Below are positions 1 through 7,511 of a stretch of 47,402 nt of DNA, piece by piece (position 1 is the stretch's first letter; every line of letters begins with the position of its first letter). Under the pieces are notes generated by a model, which saw nothing but the letters and a program-made list of their open reading frames with translations, did not search any database and was not told where the DNA came from. The stretch comes from an uncultured Collinsella sp. Its GTDB lineage: Bacteria; Actinomycetota; Coriobacteriia; Coriobacteriales; Coriobacteriaceae. Both the position numbers and the translations under genes were made by a program. The stretch spans positions 1-47,402 of the forward strand of contig CAAERJ010000015.1 in NCBI GenBank assembly GCA_900758375.1. Direction: 5' to 3'.

Positions 1-75
1 GGACAATTACAATACCCTAGTTGACCGCTAGGACTTTTACAATGCTGCCGAAAGACACGAAAGGTTCCATCCGTC

Positions 76-1164
76 ATGGATTTGCTGATTGATATTCTGC
101 TCGACGCCGGCAAGGACACGCTCTCGCTGGTGCCGTTCTTGTTGGTGACATATCTGGTCCTCGAGACGCTCGAGCATGTTGCGGGCGATCGCGTCAACGG
201 CGCCATCAAGCGTGCCGGCGCCGCTGGCCCCGTGGTCGGCTCGTTGCTGGGCATAGTGCCGCAGTGCGGCTTTTCGGCCATGGCGGCAACGCTATACGCC
301 GGTCGCGTCGTGACGCTGGGAACCCTGGTGGCGGTGTTTCTCTCGACCTCCGACGAGATGCTGCCGCTGCTACTTGCCGAGCAGGTTCCCGTGCAGACTA
401 TGGCGATGCTTTTGGCTTCGAAAGCGCTGATCGCGCTGGTCACGGGCTTTATCGTGGATGCTGCCATTCGTGGCCTGCGTCGCAACGCCCGCGCGCATGC
501 GGCGATTCGTCGTACCGTGTTGGGGACCACTGTCAATCCGGCGCACGTTAACTGCGCGCATGACGACCACAGCGGCGGTGACATCATCGACGAGGTGGCC
601 GAGGCGGGCGTGAGCGCCGACCACATCCATGAGCTGTGTGAGCGCGACCATTGCGGTTGTGATGACGACGAAGACGAGCACGGACATGGACATGGCCACG
701 ATCACGGTCATGAGGGCGAGCATGAACACCATCATGACCACGGTCACTCCCACTCACACGAAGGTGCGCCCGTCCTGTCGATTATCCGCAGCGCCATCTC
801 GCATACCGTGCAGGTCTCGGTATTCATTTTCCTAGTGACGCTGATTCTGGTCGCCGTGCTCGAGACCTTTGGCGAGTCCGCGATCGAGCAGTTCCTGCGT
901 GGCAACGAGACGCTCGCCGTCCTGGGTTCGGCGCTTGTCGGCCTGATCCCCAACTGCTCGGCGAGCGTGGTCATTACGCAGCTGTATCTGGAAGGCGCGC
1001 TGCAACTGGCGCCGATGCTTGCCGGCACGCTCATTTCCGCCGGCGTGGGCTACCTGGTGCTGTTCCGCACCAACCGCAGCGCCCGCGAAAACGCCGTGTT
1101 CCTGGTCATGATGTACGTCATCGGCGCTGGCTGGGGCCTCGTCCTATCTGCCTTTGGCCTCTAA
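76..1164 (+). CDS. Putative heavy-metal/manganese exporter permease (ArsP_2-like) with His-rich loop
   Basis: The 362-residue protein has two hydrophobic halves (about residues 1-150 and 235-362) joined by a hydrophilic loop. Each half carries a similar motif, 'GIVPQCGFSA' near residue 60 and 'GLIPNCSASV' near residue 295, which indicates an internally duplicated permease. The loop (about 160-230) is extremely rich in His, Asp and Glu with repeated HGHGHDHGH and HEHHHDH stretches, as expected for metal binding. Family knowledge: this architecture matches the putative 10-TM heavy-metal exporter family (ArsP_2, PF11449), some members of which are annotated as manganese transporters. It would act in the cytoplasmic membrane. 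The ATG is preceded by a GAAAGG-like ribosome binding site. The substrate is not shown by sequence; the Cys in both duplicated motifs is compatible with soft or transition metals. Family call good, substrate uncertain. Confidence 0.75.
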   Translation: MDLLIDILLDAGKDTLSLVPFLLVTYLVLETLEHVAGDRVNGAIKRAGAAGPVVGSLLGIVPQCGFSAMAATLYAGRVVTLGTLVAVFLSTSDEMLPLLLAEQVPVQTMAMLLASKALIALVTGFIVDAAIRGLRRNARAHAAIRRTVLGTTVNPAHVNCAHDDHSGGDIIDEVAEAGVSADHIHELCERDHCGCDDDEDEHGHGHGHDHGHEGEHEHHHDHGHSHSHEGAPVLSIIRSAISHTVQVSVFIFLVTLILVAVLETFGESAIEQFLRGNETLAVLGSALVGLIPNCSASVVITQLYLEGALQLAPMLAGTLISAGVGYLVLFRTNRSARENAVFLVMMYVIGAGWGLVLSAFGL

Positions 1165-1175
1165 GTAGTCCTAAC

Positions 1176-1250
1176 AAAACGGGCTTCAAAATAGCCATGC
1201 ACGGCGCCTGCACAATGCGGCGACGCATGGCATTTTGAAGCCCGTTTTTT
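1176..1250 (+). terminator. Long hairpin terminator after the metal permease
   Basis: An inverted repeat of about 24 bases (arms 1176-1200 and 1225-1248, one bulge) encloses a 24-base loop. The right arm runs into a TTTTTT tract. It is placed correctly to end transcription of the permease gene. Confidence 0.75.
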
Positions 1251-1292
1251 GTTGAGCCACGGATCCTGAGCGCTCACACCGTCCAAAACAAA

Positions 1293-1329
1293 AAGGCAGA
1301 TTTTTAGGCATCTCCCAAAAATCTGCCTT
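1293..1329 (-). terminator. Terminator of the HdeD-like/YaiI-like pair
   Basis: Perfect 13-base arms (1293-1305 and 1317-1329) are separated by 11 bases. On the minus strand the hairpin follows the stop codon of the YaiI-like gene and runs into a T-rich stretch (TTTTGTTTTGG). Confidence 0.75.
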
Positions 1330-1331
1330 GG

Positions 1332-1814
1332 TTAGCGCAGCAGCTCGGTGAGGTTGCGCTTAAAGCGGGCGCGGTCTTCGCTGGTGAAGGCTGCTGGCCC
1401 GCGGGTGCGACCGCCAGCGCGGCGCACCTTCTTTTCTTCGTGACGAATAAACAGCTGCATGTCGATGGTCGCCTTGTCGTACACGCGCCCGCGCACGCCG
1501 ATGGCGGAGGCATCGCGGCCGAGTACCATGCTCGCCAGGCCAATGTCCTGCGTCACGACCACGTCGCCCGCCTGCAGACGTTCGACAATGGCAAAGTCGG
1601 CACTATCGGCGCCCACGCTCACATCGAGCGTGGTGACCCAAAAGCCGCGTCGCGCGTGCTCGGCATCACGTGGATCGTCGCGGCGAATGTGCCGCTCCAG
1701 GTTCTGCGTGCTGTTGCCGGCAATCACCACGGCGACGCCCGCCCGCCGCGCGCAGTCGATCGACTCACGCGTGACCGGGCAGGCGTCAGCATCAATAAAC
1801 AGCGTTCGCGGCAT
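1332..1814 (-). CDS. YaiI/YqxD family protein (DUF188, UPF0178)
   Basis: The 160-residue protein starts with 'LFIDADACPVTRE', the hallmark DADACPV motif of the DUF188/YaiI family. It also has the conserved 'VVTQDIGLA' segment near residue 90 and a family-like C-terminus with 'GGRTRGPAAFTSEDR'. Length is normal for the family. The motif layout suggests a PIN-like fold with clustered acidic residues, but the biochemical role is not established. The ATG directly abuts the stop codon of the upstream gene (TAG-ATG), so the two are probably translationally coupled. A terminator lies just downstream. Confidence 0.9.
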   Translation of the reverse strand: MPRTLFIDADACPVTRESIDCARRAGVAVVIAGNSTQNLERHIRRDDPRDAEHARRGFWVTTLDVSVGADSADFAIVERLQAGDVVVTQDIGLASMVLGRDASAIGVRGRVYDKATIDMQLFIRHEEKKVRRAGGRTRGPAAFTSEDRARFKRNLTELLR

Positions 1815-2417
1815 CTAGCGCACCAGCTTGCCAAAGCGGATAGCGCGAATAATCAGCGTCACCCCAAACACCAGGAGCGCGGCGCCGCTAAAGATGACGA
1901 GCATCTTTGCCGACCACAGTGGATAGATAAACACGAACATGCCGGCGATGATGGAGAGCGCGCCGCTCAGGATGGCGAGGGCGCGGTTAGACGAAAGCTC
2001 GGACTCCAGAATGGACATGACACCTTCGACGATCCAGCCAAAGCCGGCCACGACCACCACGAGCGTGGTGAGCGTCGCGGTCGAGAAGGCCTGATTGCGC
2101 AGGATTATGACGCCGCCCAGAATGATGAGCAGGTTGGAGATGATGCTCGTCACGCGCCAGCCGGCGGGCAGCAGCGGCTCAAAAATGGCGGTGAACAGCC
2201 TAATGGCTGCCGTGATTATAAAGTAGAAGCCCAGGACGGTCGTCAAAAAGACGAGGGACTTGGCGGGCGCAAACAGCAGCGCGATGCCGGCAAGCAGCGC
2301 GATGACGCCCGTGACGGCGTAGATCCAGCGCACGGCCTTGATTGCCTTGCCTGCCATGCTTTTCTCGTCAAATCCAAACAGGTTCGACTGCTGGTCGTCG
2401 TTCTTAAAGATGCCCAT
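1815..2417 (-). CDS. HdeD-like/DUF308 membrane protein
   Basis: About 200 residues with six predicted hydrophobic segments and a short charged N-terminus (MGIFKNDDQQSN). The spacing of the helices and repeated small-residue patterns such as 'GALSIIAGMFVFIYPLWS' match the DUF308/HdeD family of small inner-membrane proteins, some of which are linked to acid resistance. The start was chosen at 2417 because GAAAGGAGA lies six bases upstream; a longer reading adds 11 residues without a ribosome binding site. First gene of a two-gene operon with the YaiI-like gene. Function beyond membrane location is inferred only. Confidence 0.75.
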   Translation of the reverse strand: MGIFKNDDQQSNLFGFDEKSMAGKAIKAVRWIYAVTGVIALLAGIALLFAPAKSLVFLTTVLGFYFIITAAIRLFTAIFEPLLPAGWRVTSIISNLLIILGGVIILRNQAFSTATLTTLVVVVAGFGWIVEGVMSILESELSSNRALAILSGALSIIAGMFVFIYPLWSAKMLVIFSGAALLVFGVTLIIRAIRFGKLVR

Positions 2418-2679
2418 GAGGTCTCCTTTCCGCGCGGCGTTTGCCGTCATTGTTGTTTTTGCGGCGTATGCCGCAGTTGCTACAACAAGTATCGCCTAAA
2501 GGCACCGGCGTATGGGTCGGGGAGGGCGAAGTGTAACCCAAAGGTCCCGATTTGTTCTCGTTGTTCCCCATGTCGCGTTTTTCTATTCAACAGGTGTAGA
2601 ACATTGCGGCTCTGTTCGTTATTGCCTGCGTTTTAGGTTAGATTTTCCTAAGAACAATTGCCTTGTATTGGGGGTCTCT

Positions 2680-3351
2680 ATGAACGAAGCTGTTCCCGCG
2701 GCGCCGTCGAGCGTGGAGTCGATGGCAAAGCAAGGTTGCGAAAAGCTCGGTCTGGAATCGTTTGACGCGCTGGTTCGTCGCGCCCGCACATGCCGCCGTT
2801 TTGACGAGTCCATGCGCGTGCCGCGCGAGTTTTTGCTTGAGCTGGCAGAGCTGGCGCACCTGGCTCCCTGCGGCGCCAACGCTCAGCGCCTACGCTTTCA
2901 TGTGGTGAGCGACGCCGAGGAGTGTTCGAGCTTATTTGAAAAGCTCACATGGGCTGGTGCGCTCAAGGATTGGTCGGGTCCTGTCGAGGGCGAGCGCCCG
3001 ACCGGCTATATCGCGATCCTTGCCGAGCGTCCCGCTCCGGGCAAGCCTGCCGCGCCAATCACCGAGGCAGACGCTGGTATCGCCGCGCAGACGATGATGC
3101 TCGCCGCCCGCAGCGCTACGCCCGAGGTGGCGGCGTGCATGTTCAAGGCTTTTCCGCCTCGTGCGATTGATGTCATGGGACTTGACGGCGACAAGTACGA
3201 GGTCAAGCTGATCATGGTCTTTGGCGTTCCCGCCGAGACACAGGTGATCGATGCAATTGATTCCAACCCCGACGGCTCTATTAATTACTGGCGTGACGAG
3301 GCACAGGTACACCACGTACCCAAGCGTCCACTCGCCGACGTACTGGTGTAG
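2680..3351 (+). CDS. Nitroreductase family protein
   Basis: The 223-residue protein contains the nitroreductase signature near its N-terminus: 'ARTCRRFDES' (the RxxRxF/Y FMN-binding pattern) followed by 'LAHLAPCGANAQRLRF', equivalent to the family's 'A-P-S-xx-N-x-Q-x-W/F' segment. Near the C-terminus it has 'VKLIMVFGVPAE', matching the usual 'a-v-i-x-x-G-x-P' strand. It should bind FMN and reduce a substrate with NAD(P)H; the natural substrate is unknown. The ATG at 2680 follows GGGGGTCT; upstream in-frame extension to 2512 lacks homologous character. Monocistronic, with a degenerate repeat copy downstream. Confidence 0.85.
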   Translation: MNEAVPAAPSSVESMAKQGCEKLGLESFDALVRRARTCRRFDESMRVPREFLLELAELAHLAPCGANAQRLRFHVVSDAEECSSLFEKLTWAGALKDWSGPVEGERPTGYIAILAERPAPGKPAAPITEADAGIAAQTMMLAARSATPEVAACMFKAFPPRAIDVMGLDGDKYEVKLIMVFGVPAETQVIDAIDSNPDGSINYWRDEAQVHHVPKRPLADVLV

Positions 3352-3381
3352 TTGAGCGTCGCCGCGGCGTGATCCGGCGGC

Positions 3382-3420
3382 AAAACCACCACAAAGGCGC
3401 CTGTTCCCTTTGCGGTGGTG
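3382..3420 (+). repeat. REP-like palindrome, family 1 (degenerate copy)
   Basis: This is a diverged copy of the 41-base palindrome seen at 32364, 33324, 35367 and 46327 (arms AAAACCACCACAAAGG / CCTTTGTGGTGGTTTT). Here the right arm is altered to CCCTTTGCGGTGGTG. It lies in the leader region of the first histidine phosphatase gene and probably ends transcription of the nitroreductase gene. Confidence 0.7.
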
Positions 3421-3434
3421 CGAGGGGAGGGCGT

Positions 3435-3977
3435 GTGGCCGATCTGTATTTGGTGCGGCATGGGCAGACTGAGCTCAATGTGCAGAACATTTTGCAGGGC
3501 TGGCAAGACTCGCCGCTCACAGAGCGCGGGTGCGAGCAGGCGCTGGCGACGCGCGCGGCGTTTGAGGACCGTGGCGTGACGTTTGACCATGCGTATTCGT
3601 CTCCGTTGGGTCGGGCGCAGCGTACGGCTGAGCTTATCGTTGGCGAGGGCCGTTCCATAGAGCTGGTCGACGACCTGCGCGAGTGGCACTTGGGCTCGCT
3701 GGAGGGCACATCAAATTGCGAGATGCCGCCGCAGCCCTGGGGTGATTATCCGGTGGCCTTTGGTGGCGAATCTGAAGGCGAGCTACGGGCGCGCATGGTT
3801 GCGGCGCTGTCCCGCATTATGGCCCGACCGCAGCACGACCGTGTGCTTGCGGTCTCTCATGGCTCTGCCTGTCAGGAGTTTCTTGAGTATGTGGCCGGCG
3901 GGGGAGGACAGCCCGACAACGGTGCCGTGCTTCATTTTGGCTATTGCGACGGGGCGTTTTCGCTCCTTGACTGGTAA
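3435..3977 (+). CDS. Histidine phosphatase family protein (first of a tandem pair)
   Basis: The 180-residue protein opens with 'DLYLVRHGQTELN', the RHG catalytic motif of the phosphoglycerate-mutase/histidine phosphatase superfamily (phospho-acceptor His). It continues with 'GWQDSPLTERG', 'AYSSPLGRAQRTAE' and 'VLAVSHGSACQEF', the second catalytic His. GTG at 3435 is chosen because GAGGGGAGG lies four bases before it and translation then begins just ahead of the catalytic strand; an ATG at 3369 would translate repeat sequence. The substrate is unknown; small phosphomonoesters are likely. A second, homologous gene follows after 17 bases. Confidence 0.88.
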   Translation: MADLYLVRHGQTELNVQNILQGWQDSPLTERGCEQALATRAAFEDRGVTFDHAYSSPLGRAQRTAELIVGEGRSIELVDDLREWHLGSLEGTSNCEMPPQPWGDYPVAFGGESEGELRARMVAALSRIMARPQHDRVLAVSHGSACQEFLEYVAGGGGQPDNGAVLHFGYCDGAFSLLDW

Positions 3978-3994
3978 CGAACGAAAGGACCCCT

Positions 3995-4630
3995 ATGAAT
4001 AAAGACCTGTATCTGGTCCGTCATGGACAGACGATATTTAACCTCAAGCGCATTATTCAGGGCTGGAGTGATTCGCCGCTCACGCAGTTGGGCTGCGAGC
4101 AGGCGGCGCGCGCTGGCATGTTCTTGCGAGCGCGTGGCATCGAGCCCGACCACGCCTACACCTCGACGCTGCATCGCACCGAGCAGACTATCGCCAACCT
4201 GTGGCCGGGCCTTGCCTACGAGCGTCTGGACGGTCTGTGCGAGTGGTTCTTTGGCGATTTTGAGGCCGAGCGCGTGATGCTCATGCCCGAGCGTCCGTGG
4301 CGTGACTTCTACCGCCAATTTGGCGGCGAGGGGCAGATGCAGGTGCGCGAGCGCATGGTGGCGACGTTGACCGATCTTATGCGACGTCCGGACCACGAGT
4401 GCGTGCTCGCGGTGAGCCACGCCTCGTCCATCAAGGAATTTTTGGACCACGTGAGGGGAGCGGCGGCCGACGAGCGCGAGCGCGTTCCGGGCAACTGCTC
4501 GGTGCTGCATTTTGCGTTTGACGATGCGACGGATACGTTTGAACTGGTCGAAGTCTTTACGCAAGAAGATTATGCGCGCGAGCTGGGTCTTGAGCCGCTC
4601 GTGGCGGCAGCGGGTCCGCAGCGCGGGTAG
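3995..4630 (+). CDS. Histidine phosphatase family protein (second of a tandem pair)
   Basis: The 211-residue protein has the same motif series as the gene before it: 'DLYLVRHGQTIFN', 'GWSDSPLTQLGCEQA', 'AYTSTLHRTEQT' and 'VLAVSHASSIKEF'. In the last motif the SHG of the paralogue is SHA. The two proteins align along their whole length, so this is a local gene duplication. It probably shares the upstream transcript. The ATG follows GAAAGGACC. The C-terminal extension (about 25 residues) is not part of the phosphatase fold. Confidence 0.88.
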   Translation: MNKDLYLVRHGQTIFNLKRIIQGWSDSPLTQLGCEQAARAGMFLRARGIEPDHAYTSTLHRTEQTIANLWPGLAYERLDGLCEWFFGDFEAERVMLMPERPWRDFYRQFGGEGQMQVRERMVATLTDLMRRPDHECVLAVSHASSIKEFLDHVRGAAADERERVPGNCSVLHFAFDDATDTFELVEVFTQEDYARELGLEPLVAAAGPQRG

Positions 4631-4675
4631 CGCGGGCGTGGCGATGCGGATTGCCGACATCATTGCTCGATGCGA

Positions 4676-4713
4676 AAGGGGCGGGGATGCATGCGCATGT
4701 ATCCCCGCCCCTT
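4676..4713 (+). terminator. Bidirectional hairpin terminator between convergent genes
   Basis: Twelve-base perfect arms (4676-4687 and 4702-4713) surround a partly palindromic loop (TGCATGCGCATGTA). It lies between the histidine phosphatase gene (+) and the DUF1015 gene (-). The T-tract on the plus strand is weak (TTGTTTG). Confidence 0.6.
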
Positions 4714-4757
4714 GTTTGTCGAGCTGCCGAGTCTTTGTGCCGGGCGTTTAGGCCCTG

Positions 4758-5438
4758 TTAGAACCGTGCGATCTGGTGGGTCAGCAAACCCGTCGGAACC
4801 TGCGGTGCGCCGCCGGCAACCTGCGCGGCGGGGAATAACGCGGCAACGGTAAAGTTGAACGGCTCTTTGCCCGTGTAGGCGCCGGCTGCGCGGGCTTCGT
4901 CTGCCAGGAGCTGCGCCGCCCCTGCTAGCGCGGCAGCATAGGTGGGGTCGTCTGCCGGCGTCGGCTCCGGTGCCTGGTCGAGCATGGCTCGGATGGCAGC
5001 AACGGCGTCCTCGCGCTTGACCTCCCACGCGCGGTGCGTAATGCCGGCGGGGTCGGTGACGGCATAGAGCGACGCGCCCTCTTTGGCGGCACCGAGGATG
5101 ATATCCATAACGGGCGAGGCCTCGTAGGCGAGCGACACGGGGCGCGGCTGCACCTTAAGCTCGGCGATTGCACGGGCGGCTGCAGCCGCATCTGCGGGGG
5201 TCGCGCCGTCGCCCGTCAGTACGCCGACCGGGCAAATTGCCACAACGCCCGTCACGCGCCCTGGCTCTCCGGAGCATTCGTACACGTAATACGCCGCGCC
5301 CGGATCTTTGAGCATGAGCCCGTCGGCAATGGCGCCGCGCAGGGCGTCGTTGCCGCTTAGGATGTCGCCCATCTGCGGCAGCGCTTCGAGCACGCGGTCC
5401 TGAGCTGGGCGGATGCAGGGAAACGGAAGTGCTTTCAT
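4758..5438 (-). CDS. Short DUF1015 family protein
   Basis: The 226-residue protein has the order of motifs of DUF1015 (PF06245): N-terminal 'LPFPCIRP', then 'AAYYVYECSGEPGRVTGVVA', 'VSLAYEASPVMDII', 'LYAVTDPAGITHRAWEVK' and C-terminal 'YTGKEPFNFTVAALFP'. Full family members are roughly 400 residues; this one lacks the middle and is about half length, but the two retained parts are continuous and in frame, so it looks like a stable short form. DUF1015 genes are commonly found beside serA/serC, and serA-serC lie 2 kb away on the same strand here, separated by a peptidase remnant and an opposite-strand gene. The biochemical function is unknown. Confidence 0.72.
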   Translation of the reverse strand: MKALPFPCIRPAQDRVLEALPQMGDILSGNDALRGAIADGLMLKDPGAAYYVYECSGEPGRVTGVVAICPVGVLTGDGATPADAAAAARAIAELKVQPRPVSLAYEASPVMDIILGAAKEGASLYAVTDPAGITHRAWEVKREDAVAAIRAMLDQAPEPTPADDPTYAAALAGAAQLLADEARAAGAYTGKEPFNFTVAALFPAAQVAGGAPQVPTGLLTHQIARF

Positions 5439-5477
5439 GGGCGGTCCTAACGCGCGAGTCGGTTTGTTCGCGGCTTA

Positions 5478-5989
5478 TTATGCCCCAACTTGGACGCTTG
5501 CGTCCCAGAGCGTGTTGTCAACAAGCGCGATGAGCACGTTCTGGCAGCGAACGATATCGGCATGGGCCCCGGCTCGTTGGGCTTATGCGCGAGCACCAAC
5601 GAGCCGGGGCCGTAGCTCATGCAATTGCGGTTACCCGTCTTGCCGGCAATGACGGCGGTATCGGTGCAGCCGGTAAAGAAGCCGACGGTCGTGTTCGCGT
5701 CCGTCACGTCATCGGCGGCGCGCTTGAGCGCAGCTAGAAGGGGAGAGTTCGGGTCGCGCTCGATGGCGGGGCGATCGCCCGTCACGGCGAAACTGCCATG
5801 GCAACCGGGAACCGCGGCCTCGGCGGTGGCAGTGGCCTGCTCGACCATGTTGATCGCGGCGGCCGTATCGGTCGGCGGCGTCAGGCGCATGTCGACCCAG
5901 ACCTTGGCGTGGTCGGGCACGACAAAGGGGCGATAGCCGCCCTCGTCATCATCAACCATATGAAACCTCACGATCAGTTTGCTTTGCAA
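5478..5989 (-). pseudogene. M20 peptidase (ArgE/DapE-type) remnant, 5'-truncated and frameshifted
   Basis: The reading frame carries the C-terminal half of an M20 metallopeptidase: 'YRPFVVPDHAKVWVDMRL' (end of the dimerisation domain) and 'GFFTGCTDTAVIAGKTGNR', followed by 'SYGPGSLVLAHKPNE' with the conserved C-terminal metal-ligand His. The N-terminal catalytic half is missing; an in-frame stop lies at 6002-6004 and no M20 sequence is seen beyond. After 'HKPNEPG' the frame shifts: one lost base near 5570 moves the expected 'ADIVRCQNVLIALVDN' into another frame, which ends at 5478. It is probably a decayed gene whose 5' part was lost at the junction with the plus-strand gene that follows. Confidence 0.75.
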
Positions 5990-6112
5990 ACCGATTGTGA
6001 GTCACCTGCAGATTCGCGATGCGCGCGTAGCAGTATTTACCGTTCGCAGGCCGAGCCAGCGCGTTTGCCGTCCGGGCGGGCTCGCAAACGACGTAGCGGG
6101 TACGTATCCTTC

Positions 6113-7162
6113 ATGGACGACATGCTGTGCGACATATCCGCCTTTCGGTATCACCGGATACCTCCACAGGTCTTGGCAATAATGCCGGACCTGCCCGATT
6201 CTGCGGACGATCCGCGCAGGGAGCGCCTTTGTGAACATCCACTCGTCAAGCATTTCCTGCGCACTCCGTTACATGTGTTGGCGCAGGGCGGCTGCGGACG
6301 TAAGGGCGGTCGCATTGTCAGACATGTTTGGAACGGGGAGAGGCCGTTTGGCTCCGTGCAGCAGACGGAGTTTGGCCTTGATGTCGCGTCCCCGCTCTTT
6401 ACCCTGCTGACCCTGGCTTCCTCGGTTTCAAACGAGCGTCTGATCATGTGCATGTTTGAGATGTGCGGCACCTTTGCCGTGTGCAAGATTGCACCTCAAG
6501 TAAAGTTGGCGCTTGAGCAGGCATATGGGAGCCGGTGGGGTGACGCACGGTCGGGCTGGGAAAACGTAAAGGATGCCTCGGGGAATCCAACGGACTTGTG
6601 GAAACGACCTCCCTTAATCGAGCTCTCTGACCTTACGGAGTTCGCCAATAAGATCCAGGGACTCCGCGGTGCTAAATCATTCACGCGTGCCGCGAAATGC
6701 ATTACGGGAATTGTGGCATCGCCGCTTGAGGTCCAAGCTTCGATGCTGTTTGGCCTTTCGAGGCTGCGCGGTGGCGAAGGGTTGCACCTTACCAATAACG
6801 TTGAGATTCGCATGACGCGCAGCGCCCGCCTGATTTCGGGGCTTGATAGGCGCTACGCCGATATCTTGCTGTCAAATAAGGAGGGCAGCCGAGAGTGCCT
6901 GGTTGAATGTCAAGGTAAAGCCATTCACGGATCCATAGAATCCAAGATCTCGGACTCCGATCGAACGACGGCCCTGCAAGCCATGGGATATCCCGTCGTT
7001 CTGATGACCTATGGTCAGCTGGTTGACTCCGATGCCTTCCGCGTGGTGATGGAGCTTATCATGTCCTATCTCGATGTGCCACTGAAAGACAAGACGCCGC
7101 GGCAGCAGGAGCTCGAACGGCGACTTCGTGAGGAGATTTTTATCGATTGGGCGGGAATGTAG
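6113..7162 (+). CDS. Uncharacterised protein with PD-(D/E)XK-like C-terminal domain
   Basis: About 349 residues from the ATG at 6113; no strong ribosome binding site is visible, so the start is uncertain. The N-terminal two thirds are not recognised. The C-terminal part reads 'RRYADILLSNKEGSRECLVECQGKAIHG', then 'DSDRTTALQAMGYPVVLMTYGQLVD'. This resembles Vsr/DUF559-type nuclease folds: an Asp, then E-x-Q-x-K on the core strand, then a helix with D-R-x-x-A-L and a strand before the next helix. Proteins of this layout occur as stand-alone accessory genes in Coriobacteriia. Inference: a restriction-like or toxin-like nuclease, or an inactive relative. It sits between a peptidase remnant and serA, on the strand opposite its neighbours, which suggests insertion. 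Confidence 0.6.
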   Translation: MDDMLCDISAFRYHRIPPQVLAIMPDLPDSADDPRRERLCEHPLVKHFLRTPLHVLAQGGCGRKGGRIVRHVWNGERPFGSVQQTEFGLDVASPLFTLLTLASSVSNERLIMCMFEMCGTFAVCKIAPQVKLALEQAYGSRWGDARSGWENVKDASGNPTDLWKRPPLIELSDLTEFANKIQGLRGAKSFTRAAKCITGIVASPLEVQASMLFGLSRLRGGEGLHLTNNVEIRMTRSARLISGLDRRYADILLSNKEGSRECLVECQGKAIHGSIESKISDSDRTTALQAMGYPVVLMTYGQLVDSDAFRVVMELIMSYLDVPLKDKTPRQQELERRLREEIFIDWAGM

Positions 7163-7441
7163 TCGCGCGGGTGGAAAACGGTCGCGGAAGCTAGGGTTTT
7201 AGTTGCGAATAGCCTTCAATTGTTCCTTGGAATTGGCTTGAAAAGTGCTACCTAGAGCAAGTTATTTCGGAAAATGGACAGTCAACATTAGTTTGGCATA
7301 TAGAGATCGATTTTTACCTACTAAAACCCCTGATAAAGCTGTTTGTAAAAGCAGTTGTGCTTAGCGACTAGGGCCTCACTGTCGATTATCCGAAAAAACT
7401 TATTATGGGTAGCATTTTCAAAACCAGCCGGAGCAACGAAA

Positions 7442-7472
7442 TCGGCCCCCGTTTCGTGAAAACGGGGGCCGA
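7442..7472 (-). terminator. Strong terminator downstream of serA, in a 350-base AT-richer gap
   Basis: Perfect 13-base arms (TCGGCCCCCGTTT / AAACGGGGGCCGA) with a 5-base loop make a strong hairpin. On the minus strand it follows the serA stop codon. The rest of the gap from 7163 to 7441 is clearly more AT-rich than the genes around it and shows no supportable gene. Confidence 0.75.
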
Positions 7473-7511
7473 ATGGACTTCGTGGTCTGTCTGGCAGGCT
7501 TGGCGCCGGCG

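Noticed and set aside
1440..2636. A 398-codon plus-strand frame across the YaiI-like and HdeD-like genes
   Set aside because: Antisense to two well-supported genes, with shadow-like His/Gln/Arg-rich content, and it crosses the promoter region.
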